A DNA stretch of 64,000 bases from Parabacteroides sp. TM07-1AC (GCF_003480915.1 NZ_QUKD01000001.1:744001-808000); one strand, 5' to 3'. Shown: positions 55,380-64,000, counted from the stretch's first letter. Program-made: numbers and translations. Notes: a model not told the origin generated them from the sequence alone.

Positions 55380-56132
55380 ATGGCAAATACATTGAAAGTC
55401 TGGATGGCACCCAATACGGTGACATCCGACCCGAAAGACAGGATCTTTCTGCTGGAAACGACCGGCAATGCCAACATCGACAAAATCTACGAAGAAATGC
55501 GTGCCGAAGACACCGGGTTGCGTCCCGAAACCATCACACATGTTGTCACCCTCTTCGAGCGCGTCTGTGCCCGTATGCTGATGAACGGATGGCAACTCAA
55601 CACCGGGCTGTTCTACGCCGTACCCCGCCTGTTGGGGCTGGCGGAAGACGGCAAATGGAACCCTGAAACGAACAACATCTACGTAGCCTTCACACAGAAC
55701 AAGGTGGTACGCGAAGAGATCGGGAAAACCGCCATCAGTATCCTGGGCGAAAAAGCCGACGTGATGTACATCATCGGAACGGAAGACCGCAAGACAGGCC
55801 TGAAAGACGGCACCATGACACCGGGACGCAACTTCTTCGTGCGCGGTGCCAACCTCAAAGTGACGGGCACCGACGCATCCGTAGGCGTCAGCCTGACCAA
55901 TACGAAAACGAAAGCCGTAGTGAAACTCGATGACGACATGATCACGAAAAACAACCCGTCCGAACTAACCTTGTTGATCCCCGCCGACCTGGCCGACGGC
56001 AACTATCTGCTGACCGTACGTACCCAGTTCGGTACCAGCAACCATCTGCTGAAAGAGCCGCGCGAAGTATCCGTCGACGTACATGTGGGAGCCGGAGGCG
56101 GCGGAGAAGACGATCGCCCCGTCATCGAATAA
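55380..56132 (+). CDS. HU-like DNA-binding protein with C-terminal DUF4469 domain
   Basis: 250 residues, no signal peptide. Residues about 1-125 resemble the HU-like domain found in Bacteroidales (NTLKVWMAPN, ITHVVTLFERVCARMLMNG, YAVPRLLGLAEDG). Residues about 140-240 form an Ig-like DUF4469 domain (RNFFVRGANLKVTG, NNPSELTLLIPADLADGNYLLTVR). It is cytoplasmic, so it may organise or regulate the fimbrial DNA rather than form part of the pilus. It restarts the fimbrial operon after the inserted modules and is followed by a 23-bp palindromic array and a fimbrillin gene. Confidence 0.78.
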   Translation: MANTLKVWMAPNTVTSDPKDRIFLLETTGNANIDKIYEEMRAEDTGLRPETITHVVTLFERVCARMLMNGWQLNTGLFYAVPRLLGLAEDGKWNPETNNIYVAFTQNKVVREEIGKTAISILGEKADVMYIIGTEDRKTGLKDGTMTPGRNFFVRGANLKVTGTDASVGVSLTNTKTKAVVKLDDDMITKNNPSELTLLIPADLADGNYLLTVRTQFGTSNHLLKEPREVSVDVHVGAGGGGEDDRPVIE

Positions 56133-56154
56133 GACAACAGCCGGGAAGCCGCCC

Positions 56155-56229
56155 TTCCCAGCGTTGGGAAGTGTCTCTTCCCAGTACTGGGAACTGTGAC
56201 TTCCCAACACCGGGAACCGCAACTTCCCG
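56155..56229. repeat. Tandem 23-bp palindromic array
   Basis: TTCCC begins at 56155, 56178, 56201 and 56224, an exact 23-bp period. Each unit is a TTCCCAnnnnTGGGAA-type hairpin. It lies between two genes in the same direction, so it is probably transcribed and could act on mRNA. Confidence 0.85.
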
Positions 56230-56287
56230 GAATGAAACAAATATCAATTTTTCAACGAATAATATGTTTAATAAAAAAACAACGAAC

Positions 56288-59140
56288 ATGAATGTTAAAA
56301 GTTTAATGCTGCTCCTCGCCATCGCAGGCCTGGGAGCAGGTTGCTCAGAAGATATCGAGAACGGAGGCGACTCTTCCGCGACCGGTACCCGAAGCGAAAT
56401 TCAAATCGAAATGAGCGGAACCAGCGAGAGCCAAGAGTATACCAAGGCGATCGCTTCTGAAAGTGAGAACCAGATCAACGACCTCAAGGTCTACCTCTTT
56501 GCCGCCGCCCAGCAGAACGGCCCTTACTACTACCTGGAAACATGGCAGGAAGGGACGGCCTACGACCCGGCAAACCCCACAACCACCAACTTCAAGAAAC
56601 AGGCTTCCGGCTCTTCCTGGAAAGCCTCGATCTATCCGAACGAGCTGAAAGGCGTACCTTTCATCAAACTCCTGTGTGTGGCAAACAACGGATCGAGCGA
56701 CGTGACCGACGGCAAGTTCTACGATGCCGACGGTACGGAGATTTTCAATGCCGCCGCCCCACTGACAGCCGTAACGACCGACAACGATGGTAAAATCACC
56801 AATGCCGACGCAGCAACGACGGAAACTGCCTTCAAAGCGGCCTATACCCGCCAGATGAAAAATGAGGCGGATGGGACGAAAGACATCATCCTGACCCCGC
56901 TTCTGATGACCGGCGACGGACAGACCAAAATCAGCGGCAGCGTGTCGAAGGTAAACATCACCCTGCGCCGCGCCATGGCCCGTTTCGACATCGACAACAC
57001 CACGTCGAAATCGAACCTCACCATCGAGACTATCACCCTGGCAAATGCCCGTAAGAACACTTCCCTGTGGAATGCCACGCTGAGCGCCGTCGGAGACAAG
57101 GCTGCCGATCTGATGACCTACGCCCCCGTCACCTTCCCCGCAGAAAACACGGGAGCCAACAACGGCGTAAAGGAAAGCGCCATCTATGTCTACCCGGGAC
57201 TGGCAACCGACGAAAGCTACCTGGTGATCGAAGGTACGTATAAAAGCCCGGTGACAACCCAGCAGGTGCCCGTCACCTACAACGTACCTATCCAGAAAAC
57301 CAACGGCGCGGATGCCCAATATGTCGATATCAAGGCCAACAGCCGTTACAAGCTGAAGATCACCGATGTGACACAGGCAGCCATCTACGGTACATTCGAG
57401 ATAGAAGACTGGACTTCGGGCGGCGGTATCAACATCAAACCGGATAACGACACACCGGTATTCGACCCGGCTACCGGATTTGCACCCGACGACGCCGGTA
57501 GCAATGCCGACCTGCCTGTCGCCATCACGAATGCCGACGGTACGACTTCGACAACGGAATTCAAAGTGGTCGACAACAAGTCGTTCAAGGTAACGATTGC
57601 CGCTACCGGTAAAGTACGTGCCGAAAAGTCTGCCTACACGAAAACCCCCACCGACGGCTGGCTCGAAATCAGCGACCCGGCAACAGAAGAAAAAGACGGC
57701 GTATGGTATACTACCTTCACGCTCACTTCTACCAACGCTACCGGCCAGCAGCCGATCCTGGTGAATTTCATCAACGAAGCCGCCTCCTATGATCCGGCCC
57801 TCTGGAAAACACTGGTGTTCTACGGACCGCTTGCCGCTCCCGTACTGACCGAAGCCGCTGCAGGCCACAGCCTGGGCAACACGATGAAGACGGACGTAAC
57901 TCCGGTTACCGCCTCTATGTATAAGGTAAACGGCAGCTACATCACGATCCAGGCGAAATGTATCGAAGGGGTGAAAGTAAAAGTTCCTGCCGGATTTGCC
58001 GCAGCCGAACAGGTAGGCGAAACCGCCGACTACACCGCTACATACAAATTGAAGATCAGCGATGTAGCCCAGTTGGGAGAAAGTTCTGTTACCATCTCCG
58101 TACAGAATGCCGAAGACGAAACTGTCAAGAGTGACATCGAGGTGACCCTGGAAGAACCGGGCATGACTTCCGAACTGAATGCGGATGCCAATAATATCGC
58201 TACCATCAGCGGTAGTGCGGCTGCTTATACGATCAAGACGGATATAGACCTGTTGGCTTCCGGCAACTATACCTTCAAGATCAATTCTCCGCAGGGTGTA
58301 ACTGTCAAGCTCCCGTCAGGAAAATGGCTCAATGTAACAGAAAGCGTGGCATTCGACGGAACCTGCACGGTTTACCGGGTCGCTAAATCAAGTGTTGAGA
58401 CATACGACGATTTCGATATTGTATTCATCAACAAACTGGACGCAAACGACAAGCTGACGGTAACGATGAACAAGGCTTACAGCAAACCGAAACTGGATGC
58501 TGCCACAAGCGGAGATAAGAGCGAGTTCAACGAGGCTCTGGCGATTGCAGCCGACGGCTACTCAGCAACGGTCAACATGTACAAGGCTAACGACAGCAAG
58601 GTCTTCATCCAGATGACTTGTGCGGAAGCTGCTACCTTCGCCAACGTGAGCGGATTAAGCGTGACGAAACAGAGCGACGACAATTACGAAATCAAGGTTA
58701 CCGACGCTTCACAACTCACCGGTGCCACTACGGAATTGGTTGCTTCCAACAGTAGCGATACCGAACGTAATGCTAAACTTACGATTACCTGGAAGGATCC
58801 GGCTATCACATTCGAAAAGACAGTGGACTCAGCCAATGCTGCTTCTATCGAGGGAGATAATATCAATGTAACGGGAACAACCTTTGCCGATAACTACGGA
58901 ACCCTGAAAATCACAATTAAGGGCTACAAAGGTTCTGCTATCTCCGTTTCTGATTTAAGCAACACATGGGCCGGTATTGCCGGTAAGACACCTACCGCTA
59001 TCGGGGAAGACGGAACAGTCGAAATCACATTCTCTGCCGCAACAGCAGGTGATGCGACCGCAACAGCCGACATCACGATCACTGTCACCAACGGTGTTAC
59101 CAATGGTGGCGACAAGACAATCACTTTAGTCAAGAAGTAA
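56288..59140 (+). CDS. Mfa-like fimbrillin lipoprotein
   Basis: 950 residues from the ATG at 56288. The lipobox is GAGC (16-19), and a possible maturation site lies after Arg35 (ATGTR|SEIQIEM). An ATG at 56264 would only lengthen the n-region; starts further upstream run through the palindromic array. Residues 35-390 resemble FimA/Mfa1 (QINDLKVYLFAAAQQN, NITLRRAMARFDIDN, VYPGLATDESYLVIEGTYKS). The rest is a series of beta-sandwich modules. It is less similar to the other two fimbrillins than they are to each other. A nested hairpin follows the stop. Confidence 0.83.
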   Translation: MNVKSLMLLLAIAGLGAGCSEDIENGGDSSATGTRSEIQIEMSGTSESQEYTKAIASESENQINDLKVYLFAAAQQNGPYYYLETWQEGTAYDPANPTTTNFKKQASGSSWKASIYPNELKGVPFIKLLCVANNGSSDVTDGKFYDADGTEIFNAAAPLTAVTTDNDGKITNADAATTETAFKAAYTRQMKNEADGTKDIILTPLLMTGDGQTKISGSVSKVNITLRRAMARFDIDNTTSKSNLTIETITLANARKNTSLWNATLSAVGDKAADLMTYAPVTFPAENTGANNGVKESAIYVYPGLATDESYLVIEGTYKSPVTTQQVPVTYNVPIQKTNGADAQYVDIKANSRYKLKITDVTQAAIYGTFEIEDWTSGGGINIKPDNDTPVFDPATGFAPDDAGSNADLPVAITNADGTTSTTEFKVVDNKSFKVTIAATGKVRAEKSAYTKTPTDGWLEISDPATEEKDGVWYTTFTLTSTNATGQQPILVNFINEAASYDPALWKTLVFYGPLAAPVLTEAAAGHSLGNTMKTDVTPVTASMYKVNGSYITIQAKCIEGVKVKVPAGFAAAEQVGETADYTATYKLKISDVAQLGESSVTISVQNAEDETVKSDIEVTLEEPGMTSELNADANNIATISGSAAAYTIKTDIDLLASGNYTFKINSPQGVTVKLPSGKWLNVTESVAFDGTCTVYRVAKSSVETYDDFDIVFINKLDANDKLTVTMNKAYSKPKLDAATSGDKSEFNEALAIAADGYSATVNMYKANDSKVFIQMTCAEAATFANVSGLSVTKQSDDNYEIKVTDASQLTGATTELVASNSSDTERNAKLTITWKDPAITFEKTVDSANAASIEGDNINVTGTTFADNYGTLKITIKGYKGSAISVSDLSNTWAGIAGKTPTAIGEDGTVEITFSAATAGDATATADITITVTNGVTNGGDKTITLVKK

Positions 59141-59151
59141 AACCAACAGGG

Positions 59152-59203
59152 GGTATGTCGGGGTAACGACCGGCAAACGCCGGATACCGACAGCCGACAT
59201 ACC
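59152..59203 (+). terminator. Nested stem-loop between fimbrillin genes
   Basis: GGTATGTCGG (59152-59161) pairs with CCGACATACC (59194-59203) around an inner CCGGC...GCCGG hairpin. No T run follows, so it may attenuate or stabilise the mRNA rather than end it. Confidence 0.7.
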
Positions 59204-59221
59204 TCTCTAACAAACAAGCAT

Positions 59222-61462
59222 ATGAACATAAAATATAAACTATCCGTTTTCGCCGCCTCCCTTCTGCTGATGGCGTGCACGAGCGAGAACGAGCTGGTGA
59301 ACCCGACACCCGACGAAACCGGACAGGACGACGCTGCCAAAAGGGAAGTGTTGCTCACCTTCAAGAACAAATTGAATGTGGCTTCCGGCAAGACGAAAGC
59401 CGAAGGCGACCCGATCGCCACCGCCGAGGAAAACTATATCCGCTCGTTGGACATCTACGTGTTCGGCTCGAAAGACGAAATCAACGGTTACACCTTCCAG
59501 GAACTCTATTATTACCGCGACGACGCCTCCACCGTGGCAGGCGACGGAGACTGGGCACACAGTTTCAACCTGCTGGCTTCTGCCGAAGACAACGTGACAA
59601 CAGCCTTGCTGAAATTGCAGAAAGGACTGTTCATAAAGCTCTATTGCGTAGTCAACCGGACTGTGCTCTACCAGACAACCCCTGAAGGAACGGTGGAAGC
59701 CTATACCGCTTTCACCCCGCTCCGACAGGATGCACCCGGACAGCCGGTAAACAATGTGGTTGAAGGTGTTCCGACGGAAAAAGACTTCCTCAAACTGCAC
59801 ACGGCACTGATCGACCCCGTTGCCGCCGTTCCGACGGAAGACGATATCCTGCAGACACCGCTGCCGATGACGGGATCGCATACGACTCCGATCGACCTGA
59901 CCGATTTTTCCGTCTCGGCACGTACGCAACTGAGTTTCAAGCTGACACGTATGGCCGCCCGTTTCGATATCGTGAACAATGCGGCTACCTCCAAATTCAC
60001 GGTCGAAAGCATCTCGATGGGCAACGGACAAAGGGGGACAAGCTTCTTCCCCGTCAAGACACTGGGAAAATCGGAAACCGACCGGATCACTTACCCGGCA
60101 CGCGCCATAACAGCCGACAACCAGGTAGAAGGCAACGCCACGACAACCGGCGCTTTCTACAGCTGGCCCAGCCCGCAGAACGATCAGGGTTATCTGATCC
60201 TGAAAGGGAAATATACCGTCAACAAAACGGAAACGCAGGACGTCTCTTATAAGGTTCCTTTCCAGCAGATGGCAAACGGCGTAGGCAGCTATATCGAAGT
60301 GGCCAACAACCACCGCTACACCATCGCCATCACGAAGGCCGACACCTATCACCTGGATTTCACCCTCAACGTGTCCGAATGGTCGGACGAAGGCGATATC
60401 GACGAGTACGACCCGAACAAGGGTAACGACTTCGACAAGGTTGCCGTCGAGCTTATCACCGATGGCGGTGCTTCTACGGGCGCTTATGTGATGGCAAACG
60501 GATCGATCGCCGTGCTGCCGCAAGACGGCAGCAAGTTCGCTTTCACTTTGGGATCGAACACGGAATTGGAGGAAGAACTGGCCTACAAAGAAGGTTCGGC
60601 CCAATGGATCGTAGCCGACACACGCACCAAGGCCGGTTCCATCGAGACGACCTATACCTACAAAGTGGATAAAGAGGCACTCAGCGGAAAGCTCCTGCCT
60701 GTCACCATCCGCCTGAAAAACCCGGCAAGCGGCAAACGCAAAGACATCGTCGTGGCACCCACCGCAGGCCCTGAAGTAACACTCGGCGACAATGCCAGCG
60801 GCAGCTTCAGTACGTTCAAAGACGGTATGCTGACGATCTACAACGTAGCCAACCAAACAGCCAAGCTGCACGTCGTGGCCGAAAACCGCGCCGGTTCGAC
60901 CGGCAGTACGCTGGCTATACAGGACAGCCCGGCATGGCTCACTGCCGATGCAACCAACCTCGACACAGCCGAAGGCGATTATACGCTGACACTGGGTAAT
61001 GCGCAGGACGTGAATACCACAGCAACCGTTACGGTTACTTCCACCGCTTCGACCGCCGCAACAACCGTCAGTGTCAAGCTGAAAGATCCGGCCATCACCG
61101 CTCCCATAGCTTCACAGTTCGGTAACGGCGACAATACGAACAACACCTTTACGCCTGCCGCCGGAGGAAATGCCTCCATCCTACTGGGCGAAGCAACTGC
61201 TGCTTCTACCTGTACGCTGGCGGTCAACTCGCCGGAAGGCATCACACCGAGCGTTAATACAGGCAGTGACTGGCTGACGGTCACTTCGAAGGATGTAGTG
61301 AACAGCAACGGTTCGCATACGACGACCCTGACGCTCACGATCGTCGGAGAAGCTAACCTCTCCGAGGCTAAATCGGGCAGCATCTTGCTGACGAATGCTA
61401 TCACCGGAGGAGGCGACCTGACAATCGACGTGTCTACGACAATCGTTCCGGTTGTTCCGTAA
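59222..61462 (+). CDS. Mfa-like fimbrillin lipoprotein, paralogue of the giant fimbrillin
   Basis: 746 residues. The lipobox is LMAC (16-19), and the likely maturation site lies after Arg41 (DAAKR|EVLLTF). Residues 42-400 closely follow the N-terminal half of the 1172-residue protein (GDPIATAEEN, SLDIYVFGS, TTPIDLTDF, KLTRMAARFDIVN, NNHRYTIAITKADTYHLDF). The C-terminal ~340 residues are beta-sandwich modules without the tip-type end. It may be the main shaft subunit or a stalk subunit; the sequence does not decide. A stem-loop and an HU gene follow. Confidence 0.84.
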   Translation: MNIKYKLSVFAASLLLMACTSENELVNPTPDETGQDDAAKREVLLTFKNKLNVASGKTKAEGDPIATAEENYIRSLDIYVFGSKDEINGYTFQELYYYRDDASTVAGDGDWAHSFNLLASAEDNVTTALLKLQKGLFIKLYCVVNRTVLYQTTPEGTVEAYTAFTPLRQDAPGQPVNNVVEGVPTEKDFLKLHTALIDPVAAVPTEDDILQTPLPMTGSHTTPIDLTDFSVSARTQLSFKLTRMAARFDIVNNAATSKFTVESISMGNGQRGTSFFPVKTLGKSETDRITYPARAITADNQVEGNATTTGAFYSWPSPQNDQGYLILKGKYTVNKTETQDVSYKVPFQQMANGVGSYIEVANNHRYTIAITKADTYHLDFTLNVSEWSDEGDIDEYDPNKGNDFDKVAVELITDGGASTGAYVMANGSIAVLPQDGSKFAFTLGSNTELEEELAYKEGSAQWIVADTRTKAGSIETTYTYKVDKEALSGKLLPVTIRLKNPASGKRKDIVVAPTAGPEVTLGDNASGSFSTFKDGMLTIYNVANQTAKLHVVAENRAGSTGSTLAIQDSPAWLTADATNLDTAEGDYTLTLGNAQDVNTTATVTVTSTASTAATTVSVKLKDPAITAPIASQFGNGDNTNNTFTPAAGGNASILLGEATAASTCTLAVNSPEGITPSVNTGSDWLTVTSKDVVNSNGSHTTTLTLTIVGEANLSEAKSGSILLTNAITGGGDLTIDVSTTIVPVVP

Positions 61463-61487
61463 AGGAATATCCGTAAATAAACTAACG

Positions 61488-61538
61488 GAGGATATGTCGG
61501 AAGTCCGCCATGACAAAACGGACTTTTGGCATATCCTC
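61488..61538 (+). terminator. Stem-loop after the last fimbrillin
   Basis: GAGGATATG (61488-61496) pairs with CATATCCTC (61530-61538), with AGTCCG/CGGACT inside. TTCTAAA follows. It is related in sequence to the stem-loop at 59152 (both contain ATGTCGG). Confidence 0.75.
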
Positions 61539-61568
61539 TTCTAAACTCTACATTTATACTGAACTAAA

Positions 61569-61856
61569 ATGAATAAACACGACTTAATAAAAGAACTATC
61601 CTCCCGACTGAATACCACACAGCAGGAATGCACTTCCCATCTGAATACTTTGCTCGACATTCTCAGCGATGAGCTGGAAAAAAAGAATTCTCTGGTATTG
61701 CAAGGTTTCGGCACCTTTCACCTATGGGAACAAACTGCCAGGGCAGGGAGGAATCCCAAAACAGGGGAAACAGTACCGATCCTTTCCCGCAACAGCGTCA
61801 AGTTCAAGGCAGGAAAGAATTTACTGAAAAAACTCAACAAAAGGGTAGATCAATAA
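61569..61856 (+). CDS. HU-family DNA-binding protein
   Basis: 95 residues, the length of HU/IHF. The order is helix-helix (HDLIKELSSRLNTTQQECTSH), then LQGFGTFHLWEQTARAGRNP, with the beta-arm motif GRNPKTGE, then FKAGKNLLKKL at the C terminus. It binds and bends DNA. It is the last gene of the fimbrial locus, so with the DUF4469 protein the locus has two HU-like proteins. They could assist inversion of the promoter segment, but that is speculation. A weak -7 box (TACATTTA) lies 13 bp before the ATG. Confidence 0.9.
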   Translation: MNKHDLIKELSSRLNTTQQECTSHLNTLLDILSDELEKKNSLVLQGFGTFHLWEQTARAGRNPKTGETVPILSRNSVKFKAGKNLLKKLNKRVDQ

Positions 61857-61900
61857 CTGCACCGCTAAATAAGGAGAATAAACTGCCTTCTGCAAACAAC

Positions 61901-61946
61901 CCGGCTTCGGTCGGAAACAATCTTTGACGTGATGGGATTGAAAGGA
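61901..61946 (+). repeat. Locus repeat copy E (right tail only)
   Basis: It contains the constant tail (AATCTTTGACGTGATGGG, then ATTGAAAGGA), and the bases after it resemble those after copy C. CAATCACATC, the beginning of the left half of copy C, occurs about 20 bp further on. Confidence 0.75.
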
Positions 61947-61984
61947 ACGGAAACATTATTCCTATCCTCTCAATCACATCCTTT

Positions 61985-64000
61985 TTATTTTTCCAGTAAA
62001 ATGATCATACCGCCACGTCCCATGATCTCGCATTGGTTCAGGGAAGACAGTTTGCCTTCCCATTGTGTGTTCCGGATCTCCGGCAACAGATAGGAAGACG
62101 GCTTGAAGCCAAGCAGTTGTTCATCCAAAGTGATCTTTGCCGTTTGAGGAAGATCGGTCCAGTTTGCCAGTACGACAAGCGCTTTATCTCCGTTGATGTA
62201 GACGGTGGCCGGGATATTAGCATTATCTGTTTTTACCGGACAACGTTCATCCCAATAGCCTCTCATCACGGCATTCTTCATACCGAAATCGTCCCAAATA
62301 TGCCAAAGCGGAACAGGGTTTCCACTCCACGGCAGGCGGGGAAGCATACCGTAGACCATTCCACGGAACACATTCCGGGCATCCAACGTTTCACTCATCA
62401 ATCCGAAAGGAATACCGGACATTTCCACCAGCCAAAAGTCTAGCGTATTGTTTGCAGGGAAACCTTCACCGATCCAGGTACGGTCTACATAAGGCAGTAA
62501 CTCCAAATAAAGATGCAACGAGTTTGCATAACCAGCCCATTCATTCATGTGGTTCCAGGAGTGGATATCGATCAGGCGGCGTTTACCGTCGGCATCCATC
62601 ACACGGCGGGCACGTTGCAAGGTCTGATGATCCAAAGCACTATCGTCGATATAGACACCATCCAGGCCCAGGTTTTTAATCATCCAGTCCAGCCCTTCCA
62701 AGTAGTAATTGTTCCAACGGGAATCGGGGGTGGTGATAACCGAGATATCCATATCGCCGGCATATTTACCTTCTTTGAAAGCGTTATACCAGGCGGGGAT
62801 GAAATGAGTCGTCAGGTTCTTGTTCAACCATTCGTGAGGGCCGTTGCGATGGATCAGTGTACGGGCATCCTTTCCGGGACCGTCATGAATCACTTCACTA
62901 CCCAGGCTGCGCAATGCCCACAACTCCGGTATCTTCACCGTCAACTCACGGGTCGTATAATAAAGCCGGACATCCAAATCCTTGCTGTGTGCATCCGAGA
63001 TAAAGCGTTTCAGATCCGGAACGGCTTCATCGTAATACGGATAGTTGATGAACGGATAAATATCTTTCTTATGATGCACATTGATCATATTGGCTCCCGC
63101 TTTCAGGGCAGCAGGGATATAACCGGCACTCACATCGCTGTTGGAATGGTAGAAATGTTTTTCCGCCAGTTCCGGCAGGTTAAGCGGTTTCACCGGAGTA
63201 ACCAACATATTGAAATTATAATGAAGGACATCGCCTTTCTGCATCGAACGTTCACCGCTGTAGGCTGTCATCAGGACTGTGCCGTCTTTATCGGGCTGAA
63301 TGTCGATACCGCCCTTATTGGCATTTCCCCACGAAGCAGGCAGGTTCAACTTACCTAAACCATAATAGATATTCACCAGCGGACGCACATAGTTTTCATC
63401 TTTGAAGCAGAAGTTCAGACCGACGTTTATATTTCCCATCCAAATCTTATCCTGATGCTTGTCGACGTTCCATCGCCAGTTAATCAGGGAGTCGGGGCGC
63501 AAACCTCCTTTATGGCCCAATCCCATCATATACTTGGCGGCATACGCAGTATAAGGTACTTCCAAACGGATATCCTTCACCTTCACGTCTCCCAGCGACT
63601 TCACCTGTATCCGATAATCGACCAGACCGTCGAAACCGAAGGTACCTGAACACTGCACTTCAAAATGACGGCTCTTCCGGGTAGCCGTCCAGTTTACCGA
63701 CGCCTTATTTCGTCCGGTGATCCGCAGCGAACCGCCCTTTAATACTTCTTCGCCATTCTCCGTTTCGATCACGAACCGCATTTCACCTGCCAGGACAGGG
63801 TTATTGCTCTGATCGTTCAACTGGTTGCTCCGATCATAACGGGTAGAAAGGGATTGAGGCAACCCCTCTTTCGACAGTTCCATCGTCCCTCCCAGCCAAG
63901 AGATCGTTTGCTTCTGTAATTGAACGGGAATATACGGAGCCGTCGGTTCATCGGCATTACCGATGGAAGAATCCAGCCAGCGCAGACGGGTTTTACGCCA
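61985..64000 (-). CDS. Glycoside hydrolase-like protein (DUF6067/GH123-like), 5' end outside the window
   Basis: 671 residues are visible. The frame stays open from 63883 to the window edge (...WLDSSIGNADEPTAPY), so the Met at 63883 is internal and the gene is cut. A beta-sandwich domain comes first, then a TIM-barrel-like region with LGLDGVYIDDSALDH and IDIHSWNHMNEWAG, then a small beta domain ending GRGGMIILLEK. It resembles large Bacteroidales proteins annotated as glycoside hydrolase domain-containing (DUF6067, related to GH123). The Asp pair in YIDDSALDH may be catalytic. Its substrate is unknown. Confidence 0.7.
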   Translation of the reverse strand, partial: WRKTRLRWLDSSIGNADEPTAPYIPVQLQKQTISWLGGTMELSKEGLPQSLSTRYDRSNQLNDQSNNPVLAGEMRFVIETENGEEVLKGGSLRITGRNKASVNWTATRKSRHFEVQCSGTFGFDGLVDYRIQVKSLGDVKVKDIRLEVPYTAYAAKYMMGLGHKGGLRPDSLINWRWNVDKHQDKIWMGNINVGLNFCFKDENYVRPLVNIYYGLGKLNLPASWGNANKGGIDIQPDKDGTVLMTAYSGERSMQKGDVLHYNFNMLVTPVKPLNLPELAEKHFYHSNSDVSAGYIPAALKAGANMINVHHKKDIYPFINYPYYDEAVPDLKRFISDAHSKDLDVRLYYTTRELTVKIPELWALRSLGSEVIHDGPGKDARTLIHRNGPHEWLNKNLTTHFIPAWYNAFKEGKYAGDMDISVITTPDSRWNNYYLEGLDWMIKNLGLDGVYIDDSALDHQTLQRARRVMDADGKRRLIDIHSWNHMNEWAGYANSLHLYLELLPYVDRTWIGEGFPANNTLDFWLVEMSGIPFGLMSETLDARNVFRGMVYGMLPRLPWSGNPVPLWHIWDDFGMKNAVMRGYWDERCPVKTDNANIPATVYINGDKALVVLANWTDLPQTAKITLDEQLLGFKPSSYLLPEIRNTQWEGKLSSLNQCEIMGRGGMIILLEK

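Noticed and set aside
56345..57868. 507-codon minus-strand open frame, and a similar one at 59240-60871
   Set aside because: Both are antisense to fimbrillin genes of high GC. The plus-strand products have lipoboxes and family similarity.
63883..63885. Start codon of the last gene
   Set aside because: The frame remains open to the window edge with coherent sequence, so this Met is internal.

Overview
The window looks like a chromosomal segment of a gut Bacteroidales bacterium, most likely Parabacteroides or a close relative (Tannerellaceae). The reasons are: promoters of the Bacteroidota type (-7 box TAnnTTTG) in front of many genes, a gingipain-fold type IX secretion sortase (PorU), a FimA/Mfa-type (type V) fimbrial locus, SUMF1, sialidase and GH2 enzymes, and lipoproteins with Bacteroidota lipoboxes. 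The species assignment is inference. I see no rRNA, tRNA, CRISPR array or insertion sequence.

Left part (1-34.4 kb), mostly housekeeping: an M24 peptidase and alkaline phosphatase; pyrB-pyrI followed by a flavin reductase and a small outer-membrane barrel protein; an AddB-like PD-(D/E)XK nuclease overlapping an aldo/keto reductase; porU; an aldose-1-epimerase-like protein; a large foldback repeat; two tandem M3 peptidase lipoproteins; an FMN oxidoreductase; a SUMF1-sialidase fusion protein; a metal-type RND efflux operon led by a small His/Cys-rich protein; a BetR-like regulator; a TPP-riboswitch-controlled thiazole synthase; a cytidylate-kinase-like protein; and divergent MATE transporter and free-methionine-sulfoxide reductase genes.

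Middle (34.4-42.7 kb): a leftward catabolic operon. Behind an AraC regulator come an RraA-family aldolase, an enolase-superfamily dehydratase, an SDR, a sodium/solute symporter and a secreted GH2 glycosidase. Together they look like a pathway that releases, imports and breaks down a sugar or sugar acid.

Right part (42.8-61.9 kb), the most interesting: a tyrosine recombinase lies next to a 475-bp segment bounded by 25-bp inverted repeats (23/25 identical). The segment sits directly upstream of a type V fimbrial operon (DUF3575 protein, DUF3868/OmpA-like protein, Mfa2-like anchor, giant fimbrillin, HU-like/DUF4469 protein, two more fimbrillins, an HU protein). It looks like a phase-variable promoter switch. 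The best -7 box inside the segment points away from the fimbrial genes, so this sequence may show the OFF state. The fimbrial locus is interrupted by three accessory modules: an antitoxin with a deleted GNAT toxin, an HTH/RelE toxin-antitoxin pair, and an AAA-ATPase/PD-(D/E)XK protein. They are separated by copies of one ~160-bp hairpin-rich repeat in a single orientation, giving a cassette-like layout. The window ends inside a leftward glycoside-hydrolase-like gene.

Several intergenic regions carry short palindromes repeated every 22-23 bp, with a different palindrome at each locus.
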